Source: an uncultured Hyphomicrobiales bacterium
Lineage (GTDB): Bacteria > Pseudomonadota > Alphaproteobacteria > Rhizobiales > Beijerinckiaceae
Direction of reading: 5' to 3'
Length of the DNA stretch: 64,000 nucleotides
NCBI GenBank assembly: GCA_903847605.1
Contig: CAINED010000013.1
Location: forward strand, 124,001-188,000
Shown here: one piece after another, positions 36,003 to 46,428 of the stretch
How positions within the stretch are numbered: the first letter of the stretch is position 1
How the letters are laid out: each line of letters starts with the position of its first letter
Made by a program: the position numbers and the translations under genes
The notes under the pieces: generated by a model
The model's input: the letters and a program-made list of their open reading frames with translations, nothing else
The model's database searches: none
What the model was told of the DNA's origin: nothing

Positions 36003-36031
36003 TTATAACCAACAAGAGCATCTGCCGTCAA
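36003..36031 (-). promoter_or_regulatory. rpsT promoter
   Basis: On the minus strand TTGACG (36026-36031) and TTATAA (36003-36008) stand 17 bp apart, a near-consensus housekeeping promoter. Transcription would start near 35996, giving a leader of about 75 nt that includes both hairpins. Confidence 0.7.
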
Positions 36032-36063
36032 TTGCGACGCACAAGATTCTCGCCTGCTAACCC

Positions 36064-37026
36064 TCACAAGCCCTCAAAAAGCGCTGTCGAGAGATAACGC
36101 TCGGCAAAAGAGGGAATGATCAGGACGATATTCTTGCCGGCCATGCCCGGCCGCAGGCCGATTTCGACTGCCGCCGCCACCGCCGCGCCCGAGGAGATGC
36201 CGACGGGGATGCCCTCGATCCTCGCCAGCAGGCGCGCGGTGTCGAAAGCCGTCTGGTTGCCGACGGTCACAACCTCGTCGATGATGGAACGGTCGAGGAT
36301 GGCGGGAACGAAGCCTGCGCCGATGCCCTGAATCTTGTGCGGGCCGGGCTGACCGCCGGACAGGATGGGGGAATCCTCCGGCTCGACCGCAACGACCTTC
36401 AGATCGGGCTTGCGCGGCTTCAGAACCTGCCCAACGCCGGTGATCGTACCACCGGTGCCAACGCCGGAAACGAACACGTCGACCGCGCCATTCGTATCGT
36501 TCCAGATCTCTTCGGCAGTCGTGCGGCGATGAATGTCCGGGTTGGCGGGATTCTCGAACTGCTGCGGCATGATTGCGCCGGGAGTTACGGCGATAAGTTC
36601 CTGCGCCTTGGCGATCGCGCCCTTCATGCCCTGCGCCGCCGGCGTCAGCACGAGTTCGGCGCCGAGCAGCGCCAGCATCTTGCGGCGCTCCAGCGACATG
36701 GATTCCGGCATGACAAGCATCAGGCGATAGCCGCGCGCGGCGGCGACGAACGCTAGGGCAATCCCGGTATTTCCGGAGGTCGGCTCGATGAGAACGGACT
36801 GGCCGGGCTTGATCGTGCCGGCGGCTTCGAGCGCGTCGATCATGGATACACCGATGCGGTCCTTGACGCTGGCAATGGGATTAAAGAATTCGAGCTTGGC
36901 GAGGAGGTTCGCCTTGACGCCCTTTTCGCGCGCGAGTCTGTCGAGACGAACGAGTGGCGTATTGCCGATCGTATCGGTGATGGAATCGTAAATCTTGCCG
37001 TGACCCGGCTTGGCGACATCAGACAT
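36064..37026 (-). CDS. cysK: Cysteine synthase
   Basis: CysK joins O-acetylserine and sulfide to cysteine. The 320-aa PLP enzyme has the cofactor lysine in [11 protein letters not shown], the substrate loop [11 protein letters not shown] and the [12 protein letters not shown] phosphate cup. ATG 37026 has GGAG seven bases upstream and gives the family start [16 protein letters not shown]. It follows an Rrf2-type regulator gene by 86 nt on the same strand, a pairing that suggests local control of cysteine synthesis. Confidence 0.97.
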   Translation of the reverse strand: MSDVAKPGHGKIYDSITDTIGNTPLVRLDRLAREKGVKANLLAKLEFFNPIASVKDRIGVSMIDALEAAGTIKPGQSVLIEPTSGNTGIALAFVAAARGYRLMLVMPESMSLERRKMLALLGAELVLTPAAQGMKGAIAKAQELIAVTPGAIMPQQFENPANPDIHRRTTAEEIWNDTNGAVDVFVSGVGTGGTITGVGQVLKPRKPDLKVVAVEPEDSPILSGGQPGPHKIQGIGAGFVPAILDRSIIDEVVTVGNQTAFDTARLLARIEGIPVGISSGAAVAAAVEIGLRPGMAGKNIVLIIPSFAERYLSTALFEGL

Positions 37027-37112
37027 GTGCGAACTCCATGAACTGCGCAACGATACGAGCGGACGTTAGCAATTGAACGAATGGAAGTCGATGATATTGA
37101 AAATGTGCGGGT

Positions 37113-37562
37113 TCAGATCGTGAAATCGACGGTCCTGGCTTTCGCGCCGAAGACTGCGCGTGTGTCTGCCTCGCGACAGAGATCTTCGACGGTCGTCGAA
37201 TCGAGAAGCGCGATGAGTTCGCGGCTCGCTTTTTCGACGAGCGGTCCGACCACCTGCTGAACGAGCGCGGAACCGCCACCAAACTTCGCGTCTTCGTCGG
37301 AATCCGCAAGCGCTGCGCGGACAATTTCTCCGGCGCTGATACGCCGCCGCTCGCGCGCGAGCTCATAACCACCTTTCGGTCCGCGCACGCCTTTGAGAAT
37401 TCCGGCGCGGACGAGCGATTGCAGCAGAGTTTCGAGATGACGTGGCGGGAGATTGTGTCGGGCAGCGAGCGCCTTTGCTGCGACGGGAACCGGGCGCGCG
37501 TGTATGGCGATATCGACCACGGCGGCCACAGCCAGCAGACTCCGGCGCGACAACAGAATCAT
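37113..37562 (-). CDS. Rrf2-family regulator without cluster cysteines
   Basis: A 149-aa Rrf2 protein: winged-helix DNA-binding part with LPPRHLETLLQSLVRAGILKGVRGPKGGYELAR, then a dimer helix. IscR, NsrR and RirA keep three cysteines in the loop after this region; here only one Cys exists in the whole protein (EDLCREAD, near residue 130), so no iron-sulfur cluster of that type can form. In this respect it is like CymR of Bacillus, which works with CysK. cysK is the next gene. The start is ATG 37562. Confidence 0.9.
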   Translation of the reverse strand: MILLSRRSLLAVAAVVDIAIHARPVPVAAKALAARHNLPPRHLETLLQSLVRAGILKGVRGPKGGYELARERRRISAGEIVRAALADSDEDAKFGGGSALVQQVVGPLVEKASRELIALLDSTTVEDLCREADTRAVFGAKARTVDFTI

Positions 37563-37592
37563 ATGCCCCAATCCCCCTCGATCACGTTTAAA

Positions 37593-38060
37593 TCATTTCA
37601 GGCGACCGGCGCCGCCGGTCGAGCCAAATCCTCCCGTTCCCCGCACAGTATCGCCCAAGGCTGCCGTTTCCAAGAGAATCGCGCGGGACACCGGCGCGAT
37701 CACGAGTTGGGCGATCCGAAGCCCGCGCGTGATCTCGAAGGGCTCGGCGCCATGATTGATCATGATGACGCCTACCTCCCCGCGATAATCGGCGTCGATC
37801 GTGCCGGGCGCATTGAGCACCGTGACGCCGGATTTCAGGGCAAGCCCTGAGCGGGGACGGACCTGCGCCTCGAATCCGGGCGGGAGTTCAATAACAAGAC
37901 CTGTCGGGACCAGTTCGCGCGCACGCGGTTCGATGACGATCGTTGCGTTTTCCGGGATAGCAGCAAGCAGATCGAGGCCGGCCGAGTCATCCGTCTGATA
38001 TTGCGGCAGGGGCAGACCCTGGCCATGCGGCAGCCGCTTCACGCGTATCTCGACACTCAT
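37593..38060 (-). CDS. dut: Deoxyuridine triphosphatase
   Basis: dUTPase hydrolyses dUTP to dUMP, keeping uracil out of DNA. The 155-aa trimeric type shows its five motifs, among them [32 protein letters not shown] and the C-terminal [10 protein letters not shown] arm. ATG 38060 overlaps the coaBC stop in an ATGA junction, so the two are translationally coupled, a known alphaproteobacterial pairing. Confidence 0.97.
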   Translation of the reverse strand: MSVEIRVKRLPHGQGLPLPQYQTDDSAGLDLLAAIPENATIVIEPRARELVPTGLVIELPPGFEAQVRPRSGLALKSGVTVLNAPGTIDADYRGEVGVIMINHGAEPFEITRGLRIAQLVIAPVSRAILLETAALGDTVRGTGGFGSTGGAGRLK

Positions 38061-39325
38061 GATTTTCTCTCCGCGAGACGCTCCGCGCAGAGCGCAACCA
38101 GCCGTTGCGCCACTTCCTCCTTGGCGAGGCGCGGCCAGTCCGTGACCTTGCCGGCTTCCACGATGTGAACCGTATTCTGTGCGCCGCCCATGACGCCGCT
38201 CGCAGCACTCACGTCGTTGGCGACAATGAGATCGCATTTCTTGCGCGCCAGTTTTTGCTGCGCATGAGCGATCAGATCAGTGGTTTCCGCGGCGAAGCCG
38301 ACGACCAGTTTCGGGCGCCGCGCATCCAGTTGCGAAACCGTCGCGAGGATATCGGGATTTTCAACGAGTTTCAGGGAGGGCGGCGCATCGCCCGATTTCT
38401 TGACCTTATCTTCTGCTGCATGATCGACACGCCAGTCCGCTACGGCCGCCGTCGATATGAATATGTCTGCCGGCAGCGCCGCTCGAACGGCGTCCAGCAT
38501 TTCGCGCGCCGTCTCGACATGAACCGTCTTCGCGCCTGAAACATCGGGAATATTGACGGGGCCGCTGACGAGAATGACCTCTGCGCCAGCGCGCGCGGCC
38601 GCCGCGGCTATGGCATGGCCCTGCTTTCCCGACGATCTGTTGGCGATGTACCGCACGGGGTCGATGGGTTCATGCGTCGGACCGGAAGTGACGATGACTC
38701 GCTTTCCGGCGAGAGCGCTTTTTTTTGCATTGGGACGCACGCCGACGCCGGGCGGAAGCGGAATGGCGGTATCGCCAGCGGCCAGAATTTTTTCTGCAGC
38801 AGCAACAATGGCGAGCGGCTCACTCATCCGGCCGGGCCCGAATTCGCCACAGGCCATCTCGCCTTCTTCGGGACCGGTGAACTCGACGCCATCTTCACGC
38901 AGTCGCGAAATATTGCGCCTTGTCGCCGGATGCAGCCACATGCGCAGGTTCATCGCTGGCGCAGCAAGGACTTTCTTGTCGGTCGCAAGCAATAGTGTGG
39001 AAGCAAGATCATCAGCGAGACCATTGGCGAGTTTTGCGAGCAGGTCTGCGGTCGCGGGCGCGACTACGACGAGATCGGCATCACGCGACAATTCGATATG
39101 CCCCATCTCCGCTTCGTCGGTGAGCGAGAAAAGTTCGGTGTGAACCTTTTCGCCTGAGAGGCTCGCGACCGAGAGCGGCGTCACGAAATGCTGCGCGGCC
39201 GGCGTCAACACAGCATGGACGGATGCGCCCCGTTCACGCAGGCGGCGAATGAGGTCGAGCGACTTGTAGGCTGCAATGCCGCCCGCGATCACCAGCAATA
39301 TGCGCTTGCCTGAAAGTATGGACAT
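38057..39325 (-). CDS. coaBC: Bifunctional phosphopantothenoylcysteine synthetase/decarboxylase CoaBC
   Basis: CoaBC makes 4'-phosphopantetheine from phosphopantothenate, cysteine and CTP in coenzyme A synthesis. The N-terminal flavin decarboxylase part has [15 protein letters not shown], the PAMN substrate motif and the [15 protein letters not shown] flap with its essential Cys; the CoaB part starts near residue 195 with [18 protein letters not shown]. Length (422 aa) is normal. It lies 24 nt behind ubiB and overlaps dut. Confidence 0.97.
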   Translation of the reverse strand: MSILSGKRILLVIAGGIAAYKSLDLIRRLRERGASVHAVLTPAAQHFVTPLSVASLSGEKVHTELFSLTDEAEMGHIELSRDADLVVVAPATADLLAKLANGLADDLASTLLLATDKKVLAAPAMNLRMWLHPATRRNISRLREDGVEFTGPEEGEMACGEFGPGRMSEPLAIVAAAEKILAAGDTAIPLPPGVGVRPNAKKSALAGKRVIVTSGPTHEPIDPVRYIANRSSGKQGHAIAAAAARAGAEVILVSGPVNIPDVSGAKTVHVETAREMLDAVRAALPADIFISTAAVADWRVDHAAEDKVKKSGDAPPSLKLVENPDILATVSQLDARRPKLVVGFAAETTDLIAHAQQKLARKKCDLIVANDVSAASGVMGGAQNTVHIVEAGKVTDWPRLAKEEVAQRLVALCAERLAERKS

Positions 39326-39349
39326 CGGTCCCCGTCCGTTTCGCAGAGA

Positions 39350-40915
39350 CTATCTGACGAAAAGCGACACCGCCAGAAGGGCTGCGATTAACCATAACGC
39401 CACATGGCCCCAGGCGGCGCGCCGGGCCTCGGCGCGGCCGATGGCATCGACGGACCGCGGCGAGAGGGGCACGCCATTCTGCGCGGCGTCTTCGACACGG
39501 CGGGAGAGGTCTTCCGCCCGCTCGACGAGTGCGGGAAGCTGGCGCGCCAGTGCGCCGAGGCTCGCCAAGCCGCGACCCGCATCCTCGATGATGCCGCGTG
39601 GCCCGAGCTTCTCTCTGATCCATGCCCCGATGACCGGCTCCGCCGTGCCCCACATGTCGAGCTTCGGATCGAGCGTGCGGCCGACGCCCTCGACCACCAC
39701 CATTGTCTTCTGGAGCATCACGAGTTCGGTGCGGGTCTGCATGTCGAACAGCGCCGTAATCTCAAATAGCAGTGTCAGAAGCTTCGCCATCGAGATCTGG
39801 TCGGCCGTGTGCGAATGGATGGGCTCGCCTATGGCGCGGATCGCCTGCGCAAAATCGTCGACGCGATGGGTGCGCGGCACGTAGCCGGCTTCGAAATGCA
39901 CTTCGGCGACACGGCGATAATCGCGCGTGATGAAGCCGTAGAGAATTTCGGCGAGAAAACGCCGCTCTTTCGTGTCGAGACGGCCCATGATGCCGAAATC
40001 GACGGCGACGATGCGGCCCTGCGCATCGGCGAAAAGATTCCCCTGATGCATGTCGGCGTGAAACAATCCGTCGCGCACCGCATGGCGCAGGAACGACTGG
40101 ATGACGATACGCCCCAGACGCGGCAGATCGAAGCCCGCCTGCTGCAGCGCATCGATATTGGACAACGGCGTGCCGACGATCCATTCGGTCGTGAGAACTT
40201 CTTTCGCCGTTCTGTCCCAATCGACTTTTGGCACGATGAAGTCGGGATCGTCAGCGACGTTTTCCGCAAATTCAGATGCAGCAGCGGCTTCGAGACGGAA
40301 ATCCATTTCCATCTTCACACTGCGCGCCAATGTCTCAACGACATTCACGACACGCAGTCGCCGCGCTTCGCTCGATGCCCGTTCCGCGAGCCTTGCTACG
40401 AAGAACATATCCGAGAGATCGCGGCGGAAGCGACGCTCGACGCCCGGCCGCAGAATTTTCACGGCGACATCGCGCTCGCCATGCGCATCCTTCGCGCGGG
40501 CGCGATGAACCTGGGCGATGGACGCCGCCGCAATAGGCTCGCCGAATTGCGCAAATACTTCGTGGATCTTCTTGCCGAACGCCGACTCGATTGCGGCAAT
40601 CGCAAGCGCCTGGTCGAATGGCGGCACGCGATCCTGCAATTTCTCGAGTTCGCGCGCAGCTTGCGCGCCAACGATATCCGGCCGGGTCGCGAGAAATTGC
40701 CCGAGCTTGATATAGGAAGGCCCGAGACGAACCATCGCGCGGGCGAGACTTGGTTCGCCGGTCGCATTCTTGCGCGCAATCAGTTTCGACAGCGCGAGCG
40801 GTATGCGCGCGGACGGCGGCAGGATTGCGGGATCGACCTCGGCGAAGACGCCTTCGCGGGCCATCACCCAGCCTGCTCGCGCAAAGCGCAGACTATGTCC
40901 TATTGCCCGGAACAA
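39350..40915 (-). CDS. ubiB: UbiB/ABC1-family protein for ubiquinone synthesis
   Basis: A 521-aa atypical kinase-like ATPase of the ABC1/COQ8 group. The N-terminal KxGQ motif is in YIKLGQFLATRPDI, the invariant lysine is in VAVKILRPG, and the catalytic loop reads HADMHQGNLF with VAVDFGIMGRL behind it. The C-terminal segment ends with a hydrophobic helix (LWLIAALLAVSLF), placing it at the inner membrane. It begins 7 nt behind ubiE in the same operon and supports aerobic ubiquinone synthesis. Confidence 0.96.
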   Translation of the reverse strand: MFRAIGHSLRFARAGWVMAREGVFAEVDPAILPPSARIPLALSKLIARKNATGEPSLARAMVRLGPSYIKLGQFLATRPDIVGAQAARELEKLQDRVPPFDQALAIAAIESAFGKKIHEVFAQFGEPIAAASIAQVHRARAKDAHGERDVAVKILRPGVERRFRRDLSDMFFVARLAERASSEARRLRVVNVVETLARSVKMEMDFRLEAAAASEFAENVADDPDFIVPKVDWDRTAKEVLTTEWIVGTPLSNIDALQQAGFDLPRLGRIVIQSFLRHAVRDGLFHADMHQGNLFADAQGRIVAVDFGIMGRLDTKERRFLAEILYGFITRDYRRVAEVHFEAGYVPRTHRVDDFAQAIRAIGEPIHSHTADQISMAKLLTLLFEITALFDMQTRTELVMLQKTMVVVEGVGRTLDPKLDMWGTAEPVIGAWIREKLGPRGIIEDAGRGLASLGALARQLPALVERAEDLSRRVEDAAQNGVPLSPRSVDAIGRAEARRAAWGHVALWLIAALLAVSLFVR

Positions 40916-40922
40916 GATGGCC

Positions 40923-41714
40923 TCAGAGCTTCCAGCCGGAGTGAATGGCGACGATGCCGCCGGTGAGCCGCGTAAAACTTGCGCGGCGGAAACCCGCTGA
41001 CGCGATCATGTTTCGGAAAATCGCCGGGGAGGGAAACTCCGCAATGGACTCCACGAGATAGCGATAGGGTTCGCCATCGCCAGCGACCGCCTTTCCGATG
41101 GCCGGAATCGCGCCGAAGGACCAGGCCCTGTAGAATTCGTCGAGAACGGGAACATCGACCATCGAAAATTCCAGGCAGAGGAAACGCCCGCCGCGCTTCA
41201 ACACGCGGTAAGCCTCCGACAAAGCTTTTTCACGGCGAGGCACGTTGCGGATGCCGAAGGCGATCGTATAGGCGTCGAACGTCTTGTCCGGAAAGGGCAG
41301 TTCCTCGGCATTGGCCTCGATGAAGTCGAGTTGGCCCGTAAGACCGCGCTTTTCCGCGCGTTCGCGGCCGACCGCCAGCATGTCGGGATTGATGTCGAGG
41401 ACATCGACATGGGTGCGCGGGCCGCCCGCCTCGGCGATGCGGAACGCCACGTCGCCGGTGCCGCCGGCGACATCCAGATGGCGGAAATCGCGGCCTTTGC
41501 GCACGCCCGTCATCGAAACGAGCACGTCCTTCCAGGCGCGGTGAAGCCCGACCGACATGAGATCGTTCATCAGGTCGTATTTGCCGGCGACCTTGTGAAA
41601 GACATCGTCGACGAGATCCTGCTTCTCGCCGAGCCGGACCCGTGAAAAGCCGAAATCGATGTCCTTGTCTGCGTCCGGCTTTCCCGCCGGGTTGCCCGCA
41701 CTGGCGAAACTCAT
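40923..41714 (-). CDS. ubiE: Ubiquinone/menaquinone C-methyltransferase
   Basis: UbiE performs the SAM-dependent C-methylation of the quinone ring. The 263-aa protein has the SAM motif [14 protein letters not shown], the FGIRNV signature and the C-terminal [15 protein letters not shown] 41714 gives a family-like start; the frame upstream is not supported. It begins the operon ubiE-ubiB-coaBC-dut and is divergent from mutM across 96 bp, a widely kept alphaproteobacterial arrangement. Confidence 0.97.
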   Translation of the reverse strand: MSFASAGNPAGKPDADKDIDFGFSRVRLGEKQDLVDDVFHKVAGKYDLMNDLMSVGLHRAWKDVLVSMTGVRKGRDFRHLDVAGGTGDVAFRIAEAGGPRTHVDVLDINPDMLAVGRERAEKRGLTGQLDFIEANAEELPFPDKTFDAYTIAFGIRNVPRREKALSEAYRVLKRGGRFLCLEFSMVDVPVLDEFYRAWSFGAIPAIGKAVAGDGEPYRYLVESIAEFPSPAIFRNMIASAGFRRASFTRLTGGIVAIHSGWKL

Positions 41715-41810
41715 GGGAACCCTTGATCTGCTTGCGGGCTGGAACATAGCGCGGCAGGCGCACAAAGGCTATTGAAGCGGCTCAAAATCGGAAAATGTGC
41801 TGAACCAGCG

Positions 41811-42692
41811 ATGCCTGAATTGCCCGAAGTCGAAACCGTCCGTCGCGGCCTCGAACCCGCCATGACGGGCGCGCGCCTTTTGCGCGTCGAGCAACGCCGG
41901 GGCGATCTGCGCTTTCCGTTTCCGCAAGATTTCGTGCAACGGCTCGAGGGGCGAACCATCGTTTCGATGGGACGGCGGGCGAAGTACCTGCTGGCTGATC
42001 TCGACAGTTCGGATGTGTTGATCATGCATCTGGGCATGAGCGGCTCGTTCCGCATAGAAGACGCCAAGGGCACGCAGACGCCCGGCGAATTTCACTACGA
42101 CAGGTCCAGGGATCCGGCGCACGACCATGTCGTGTTTCATCTCTCCAATGGCAGGGTCGTGATCTATAACGATCCTCGCCGTTTCGGCTTCATGGACATT
42201 GTTGCCCGAAACGACATTGCCACGAGCAAGCATTTCAGAAATGTCGGCATCGAACCGCTTGGCAACGAGTTGGACGGCGCGTTTCTTGCTCAGAAGTTCG
42301 CGGGAAAGAAAACGCCGCTCAAAGCGGCGCTGCTCGACCAATCGCTGATTGCGGGGCTCGGCAACATTTACGTCTGCGAGTCATTACATCGCGCGGGGCT
42401 TTCGCCGCGTCGCGCAGCGGGAACACTTGCGAAGAAAAATGGCTCGCCGACCGAAAAGGCCGGAGCGCTGGCGGCGATCATACGCGCCGTTCTTGAGGAA
42501 GCCATCGTTGCCGGCGGTTCGTCACTGCGTGACCACCGGCAGGCCGATGGTACCCTTGGCTATTTCCAGCATTCGTTCCGCAGCTACGACCGCGAAGGGC
42601 AGCCTTGCACAAATCCCAACTGCAAGGGCAGCATCAGACGGATCGTGCAGAGCGGCCGCTCTACATTTTATTGCGCGAGCTGTCAGCGATAA
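41811..42692 (+). CDS. mutM: Formamidopyrimidine-DNA glycosylase
   Basis: MutM removes 8-oxoguanine and other oxidised purines from DNA. The protein starts [16 protein letters not shown], so after loss of Met the N-terminal proline nucleophile and Glu are in place. It has the H2TH segment ([18 protein letters not shown]) and the C-terminal zinc finger with four cysteines in [11 protein letters not shown] and FYCASCQR. At 293 aa it is complete. It is divergent from ubiE. Confidence 0.98.
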   Translation: MPELPEVETVRRGLEPAMTGARLLRVEQRRGDLRFPFPQDFVQRLEGRTIVSMGRRAKYLLADLDSSDVLIMHLGMSGSFRIEDAKGTQTPGEFHYDRSRDPAHDHVVFHLSNGRVVIYNDPRRFGFMDIVARNDIATSKHFRNVGIEPLGNELDGAFLAQKFAGKKTPLKAALLDQSLIAGLGNIYVCESLHRAGLSPRRAAGTLAKKNGSPTEKAGALAAIIRAVLEEAIVAGGSSLRDHRQADGTLGYFQHSFRSYDREGQPCTNPNCKGSIRRIVQSGRSTFYCASCQR

Positions 42693-42922
42693 CGCTTGCG
42701 GTAATAGGTGCGCCGGACCGGCCGGTTTTCGCGGACGACCCGATTCCCGACGATGGCCCCGCCGACCGCTCCAACGGCTGCGCCCACAGGACCGGCCACG
42801 GCTGCGCCGGCTACACCGCCCACAGCGGCACCTCCGAGCGTGCCCCGGCTTTGAGCCTCAGCAGATACCGAATAAACAACGGGTAAAGCAGCGATGATCG
42901 CCACAGCGAGAAACTTGCGCAT
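42683..42922 (-). CDS. Small exported glycine-zipper protein
   Basis: A 79-aa protein from ATG 42922, which has GGAGG six bases upstream. Residues 1-25 form a signal peptide (ending VSAEAQ). The mature part is a glycine-zipper stretch, [26 protein letters not shown], followed by a very basic tail rich in Arg and Tyr. Such proteins associate with the outer membrane or cell envelope, but no specific function is known. Its 3' end overlaps the convergent mutM by 10 bp. Confidence 0.8.
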   Translation of the reverse strand: MRKFLAVAIIAALPVVYSVSAEAQSRGTLGGAAVGGVAGAAVAGPVGAAVGAVGGAIVGNRVVRENRPVRRTYYRKRYR

Positions 42923-43001
42923 GTTCGCCTCCAAACAAAATGTCTGAAGGCGTAACGCGACTACACCTGTTTAGATCCCTCGGAACGAAGCGCCGTGGAA
43001 A

Positions 43002-44822
43002 CTAAACCGCTTCCTTCATCTTCTCGGCCTTCTTGCGATCGTTCGGATCCAGAATCGCCTTGCGCAGGCGGATCGACTTCGGCGTCACTTCGACGCGCTC
43101 GTCGTCCTCGATGTAGGCCAGAGCCTTTTCCAGGGACATGCGGATCGGCGGCGTCAGGCGGACCGCTTCATCTTTGGACTGCGTGCGAATGTTGGTGAGC
43201 TGCTTGCCCTTGAGTACGTTGATCTCGAGATCATTGTCGCGCGTGTGTTCGCCGATGATCATGCCGCGATACACTTTCCAGCCGGGCTCGATCATCATCG
43301 GGCCGCGATCTTCAAGTTTCCACATGGCGTAGGCGACGGATTCGCCGGCGTCGTTGGAGATCAGCACGCCATTGCGGCGGCCCTGAATTTCGCCGCGATA
43401 AGGCGAATAGGAATGGAACAGGCGGTTCATGACCGCGGTGCCGCGAGTATCGGTCGCCAGTTCGCCCTGATAGCCGATCAGTCCGCGCGTCGGCGCATGG
43501 AACACGACACGCAGGCGATTGCCGCCCGACGGACGCATTTCCAGCATCTCCGCCTTGCGTTCCGCCATCTTCTGGACGACGACGCCGGAATGCTCTTCAT
43601 CGACGTCAATGACAACTTCCTCGACGGGCTCCATGAGCTGGCCGTCGTCATCGCGCTTCAGCACGACGCGCGGCCGCGAGATGCTGAGTTCGAAGCCCTC
43701 GCGGCGCATGGTCTCGATGAGAATGCCGAGCTGCAGTTCGCCGCGCCCCGAAACGACATAGGCGTCTGAATTCGGCGCCGGCTCTACTTTCAGAGCGACG
43801 TTGCCTTCAGCTTCCTTGAGCAGGCGGTCGCGAATCACGCGGCTCGTCACCTTGTCGCCTTCGGTGCCGGCAAGCGGGCTGTCGTTAACCGAGAAGGTCA
43901 TCGAGAGTGTCGGCGGATCGATAGGCTGGGCCTGCAACGGCTCGGTCACGTCGAGCGCGCAAAGCGTATCGGCAACGTTGAACTTTTCGAGACCCGCGAT
44001 GGCGACGATATCGCCGGCTTCCGCTTCCTCGATCGGCTGGCGCTCGATACCGCGGAAGGCGAGAATCTTAGAGACGCGGCCCTGTTCGAGAATCTTGCCG
44101 GTGCGGTCGAGAACCTTGACCGGCTGGTTCGGCTTGATGCTACCGGCGAAAACGCGGCCGGTAACAACACGGCCGAGATAGGGATTGGCTTCCAGCAGCG
44201 TGCCGAGAAGGCGGAAGGAGCCCTCTTCGATCTTCGGCTCGGGAACATGGCGCAGAACCATGTCGAACAGTGGGGCCATGCCCTGATCCTGCGGACCGTC
44301 GGGCGATTCCGACATCCAGCCATGTTTGCCGGAACCGTAGAGGATCGGGAAGTCGAGCTGCTCATCCGTAGCGTCGAGTGCTGCGAAGAGATCGAAGACT
44401 TCATTGACGACCTCGGTGGTGCGCGCGTCGGGGCGGTCCACCTTGTTGATGCAGACGATCGGCTTGAGGCCGATCTTGAGCGCCTTGCCGACGACGAATT
44501 TCGTCTGCGGCATCGGGCCTTCGGCGGCATCCACCAGGACGATGGCGCTGTCGACCATCGAGAGAATGCGCTCCACCTCGCCGCCGAAATCGGCGTGGCC
44601 GGGCGTATCGACGATGTTTACACGGGTCTCTTTCCAGACGACCGAAGTCGCCTTGGCGAGAATGGTGATGCCGCGCTCCTTCTCAAGGTCGTTGGAATCC
44701 ATCACGCGTTCGGCGACGCGCTGGTTGTCGCGGAACGCGCCGGACTGCTGGAGGAGCTTGTCGACGAGCGTGGTCTTGCCATGGTCGACGTGGGCGATAA
44801 TGGCGATATTGCGCAGCTTCAT
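43002..44822 (-). CDS. typA: Ribosome-associated GTPase TypA/BipA
   Basis: TypA is a translational GTPase related to EF-G, needed for ribosome assembly or translation under stress and cold. The 606-aa protein has G1 [10 protein letters not shown], switch region [10 protein letters not shown]3 [12 protein letters not shown]4 INKVDR, and the characteristic C-terminal domain with [18 protein letters not shown]. It stands alone, with spacers on both sides. No defect is seen. Confidence 0.97.
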   Translation of the reverse strand: MKLRNIAIIAHVDHGKTTLVDKLLQQSGAFRDNQRVAERVMDSNDLEKERGITILAKATSVVWKETRVNIVDTPGHADFGGEVERILSMVDSAIVLVDAAEGPMPQTKFVVGKALKIGLKPIVCINKVDRPDARTTEVVNEVFDLFAALDATDEQLDFPILYGSGKHGWMSESPDGPQDQGMAPLFDMVLRHVPEPKIEEGSFRLLGTLLEANPYLGRVVTGRVFAGSIKPNQPVKVLDRTGKILEQGRVSKILAFRGIERQPIEEAEAGDIVAIAGLEKFNVADTLCALDVTEPLQAQPIDPPTLSMTFSVNDSPLAGTEGDKVTSRVIRDRLLKEAEGNVALKVEPAPNSDAYVVSGRGELQLGILIETMRREGFELSISRPRVVLKRDDDGQLMEPVEEVVIDVDEEHSGVVVQKMAERKAEMLEMRPSGGNRLRVVFHAPTRGLIGYQGELATDTRGTAVMNRLFHSYSPYRGEIQGRRNGVLISNDAGESVAYAMWKLEDRGPMMIEPGWKVYRGMIIGEHTRDNDLEINVLKGKQLTNIRTQSKDEAVRLTPPIRMSLEKALAYIEDDERVEVTPKSIRLRKAILDPNDRKKAEKMKEAV

Positions 44823-44902
44823 GTGTGGTCCGGACGTTGCGTCGCATGGCGCCGTTGCCGACGCTGGAGGTTTCTGGAATCAGGAAAAACAGCGGCTTAG
44901 CC

Positions 44903-44938
44903 CGAAAAGCGGTTCGGCGCGTCAGCGGCTGCGATGCT
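44903..44938 (+). repeat. Possible diverged intergenic repeat copy D
   Basis: Both ends of the repeat (CGAAAAGCGG and GCGATGCTC) are recognisable, with the same spacing as in copies A and B, but the middle differs strongly. It lies in the gap between typA and the TAXI-type gene. Confidence 0.35.
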
Positions 44939-44987
44939 CGATTGTGCAGTGCATATACAGGAAATCGCGCGATTTGGAAATATTGCG

Positions 44988-46340
44988 TCAGGACGCCTCC
45001 CGCAAACCCGGCTCTCGCAACTGTTCCGTGGCCGTCACCATCCCCGCTCTGGCCCCTTCCAGCGCGGCGCGGCGGTCCAAAAGGGCCTGATGAACCTGTC
45101 CGACGAGGATGCCGAGATTGGCGACGCGAGTTTCATCATGACGGCCACGCGCCGCCGCCGTCATGAACTCGGCGAAGATATTGTCGGTTTCCAGTTGGAG
45201 CAGCCGAAGCATGGAGGCGTCCTCGGCAAGCCGGGCCAGCCTCAGTATTTCGATCAGACGCGCTACGTGATCTCGATATTCGCGCTTGCTGTCGAAACGC
45301 AGATGGCTCGCAGCTGCCGCCACCGCGGAACCCACGATGCTCAGCACCATCGCGCCGAGATAGAAGAACTCGCTGAATCGATCGAAGAAGCTTTGCTCCT
45401 CGCCATCAAGATAAGCGGCGGCGCCGGGATGCGTCGGCAAGGCCGCGTCCTTGTTGGTCGAGGGCGCGGACATGCGCAGCGCCAGCGGATATTGAAGGGC
45501 GAGTCGAGGTTTTTGGGAAAACATCGCGCGCGTGACAGCGCCGACGGTGGAGTCTCGCAGATTCACGGATGCGAACAGGCGCACGGAATAGGCGATCGTA
45601 TCCAGCTCCTGCGGCGGGCGCGCATTGGCGCCTGCAAATGTGCCGGCGGGAATCGCGAATTGCTCGAAAGCGCTCGAATGCTGCGCCAGCGCATTGGTAT
45701 GCCCGACAGGTATGAATATGGGTTCGCCCTTGCCCGCACGCGCGATGGCATGGACCACATCGCCTACGGCGCCATCGCCGGGAATGCCTGTCACCATGAT
45801 GGCGTCGACCTTTTGGGACGACAGCATGTCGGGTACCGAGGCGACATCGACAAGCACGCGTTTCAGCGATGTCTCGGCCATGTCGTGCCGTGCGAGGATC
45901 GCATCGAGAATGCGATTATGGCCGGTGTTCGAGGATTCGTCCTTCACGATGCCGATGGTCTTGCCGGCGAGATCGGCCAACGAAGAAAATTTGCCTCCGG
46001 CAGGCGCAAGCAGCACCACAGCGTGCCGCCGCATGACGACGACAGTCTTTCCGGTCGCAGGCAGCGGCTGATCGCTGGGGCCGATCGCCATATCCGTATT
46101 GCCCGTGTCCAGCGCCCGTATCGCGGCGGCGGAATCATTGACCGGCACGAGCGTGAAACGCACGCTGGCGCGGTCGCTATCCTGCAAGCGTGCTGCCGCC
46201 TGCATCAACTGATGATCTGCGGAGCCACGCACGACGGCAACGCGCAACCAGGTCGGGCGCATATAGAAATAAAAGGCTATCGCAGCAGTCGCGACCACCG
46301 CGAAGCCGAATAACAGTTGAGTGAGCAACGACCGCTTCAT
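44988..46340 (-). CDS. TAXI-family solute-binding protein with C-terminal membrane extension
   Basis: A 450-aa protein. An N-terminal membrane helix (residues ~10-28) is followed by a TAXI-type TRAP binding domain with RVAVVRGSADHQLMQAAARLQ and DLAGKTIGIVKDESSNTG. Unlike simple TAXI proteins it continues with a second hydrophobic helix (FFYLGAMVLSIVGSAVAAAASHL, near residue 345) and about 100 helical, charged residues. No TRAP permease gene is nearby. The extra part suggests a membrane-fixed or signalling role; the ligand is unknown. ATG 46340 has GGGAG upstream. Confidence 0.85.
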   Translation of the reverse strand: MKRSLLTQLLFGFAVVATAAIAFYFYMRPTWLRVAVVRGSADHQLMQAAARLQDSDRASVRFTLVPVNDSAAAIRALDTGNTDMAIGPSDQPLPATGKTVVVMRRHAVVLLAPAGGKFSSLADLAGKTIGIVKDESSNTGHNRILDAILARHDMAETSLKRVLVDVASVPDMLSSQKVDAIMVTGIPGDGAVGDVVHAIARAGKGEPIFIPVGHTNALAQHSSAFEQFAIPAGTFAGANARPPQELDTIAYSVRLFASVNLRDSTVGAVTRAMFSQKPRLALQYPLALRMSAPSTNKDAALPTHPGAAAYLDGEEQSFFDRFSEFFYLGAMVLSIVGSAVAAAASHLRFDSKREYRDHVARLIEILRLARLAEDASMLRLLQLETDNIFAEFMTAAARGRHDETRVANLGILVGQVHQALLDRRAALEGARAGMVTATEQLREPGLREAS

Positions 46341-46428
46341 GCCCGCTCCCGCCGGACGACCGGCATGGCGAATCAATGCATGACGTTAACTCAATTGCCC
46401 GACTTGCGCTTGCCTAATGGGTTCGATG

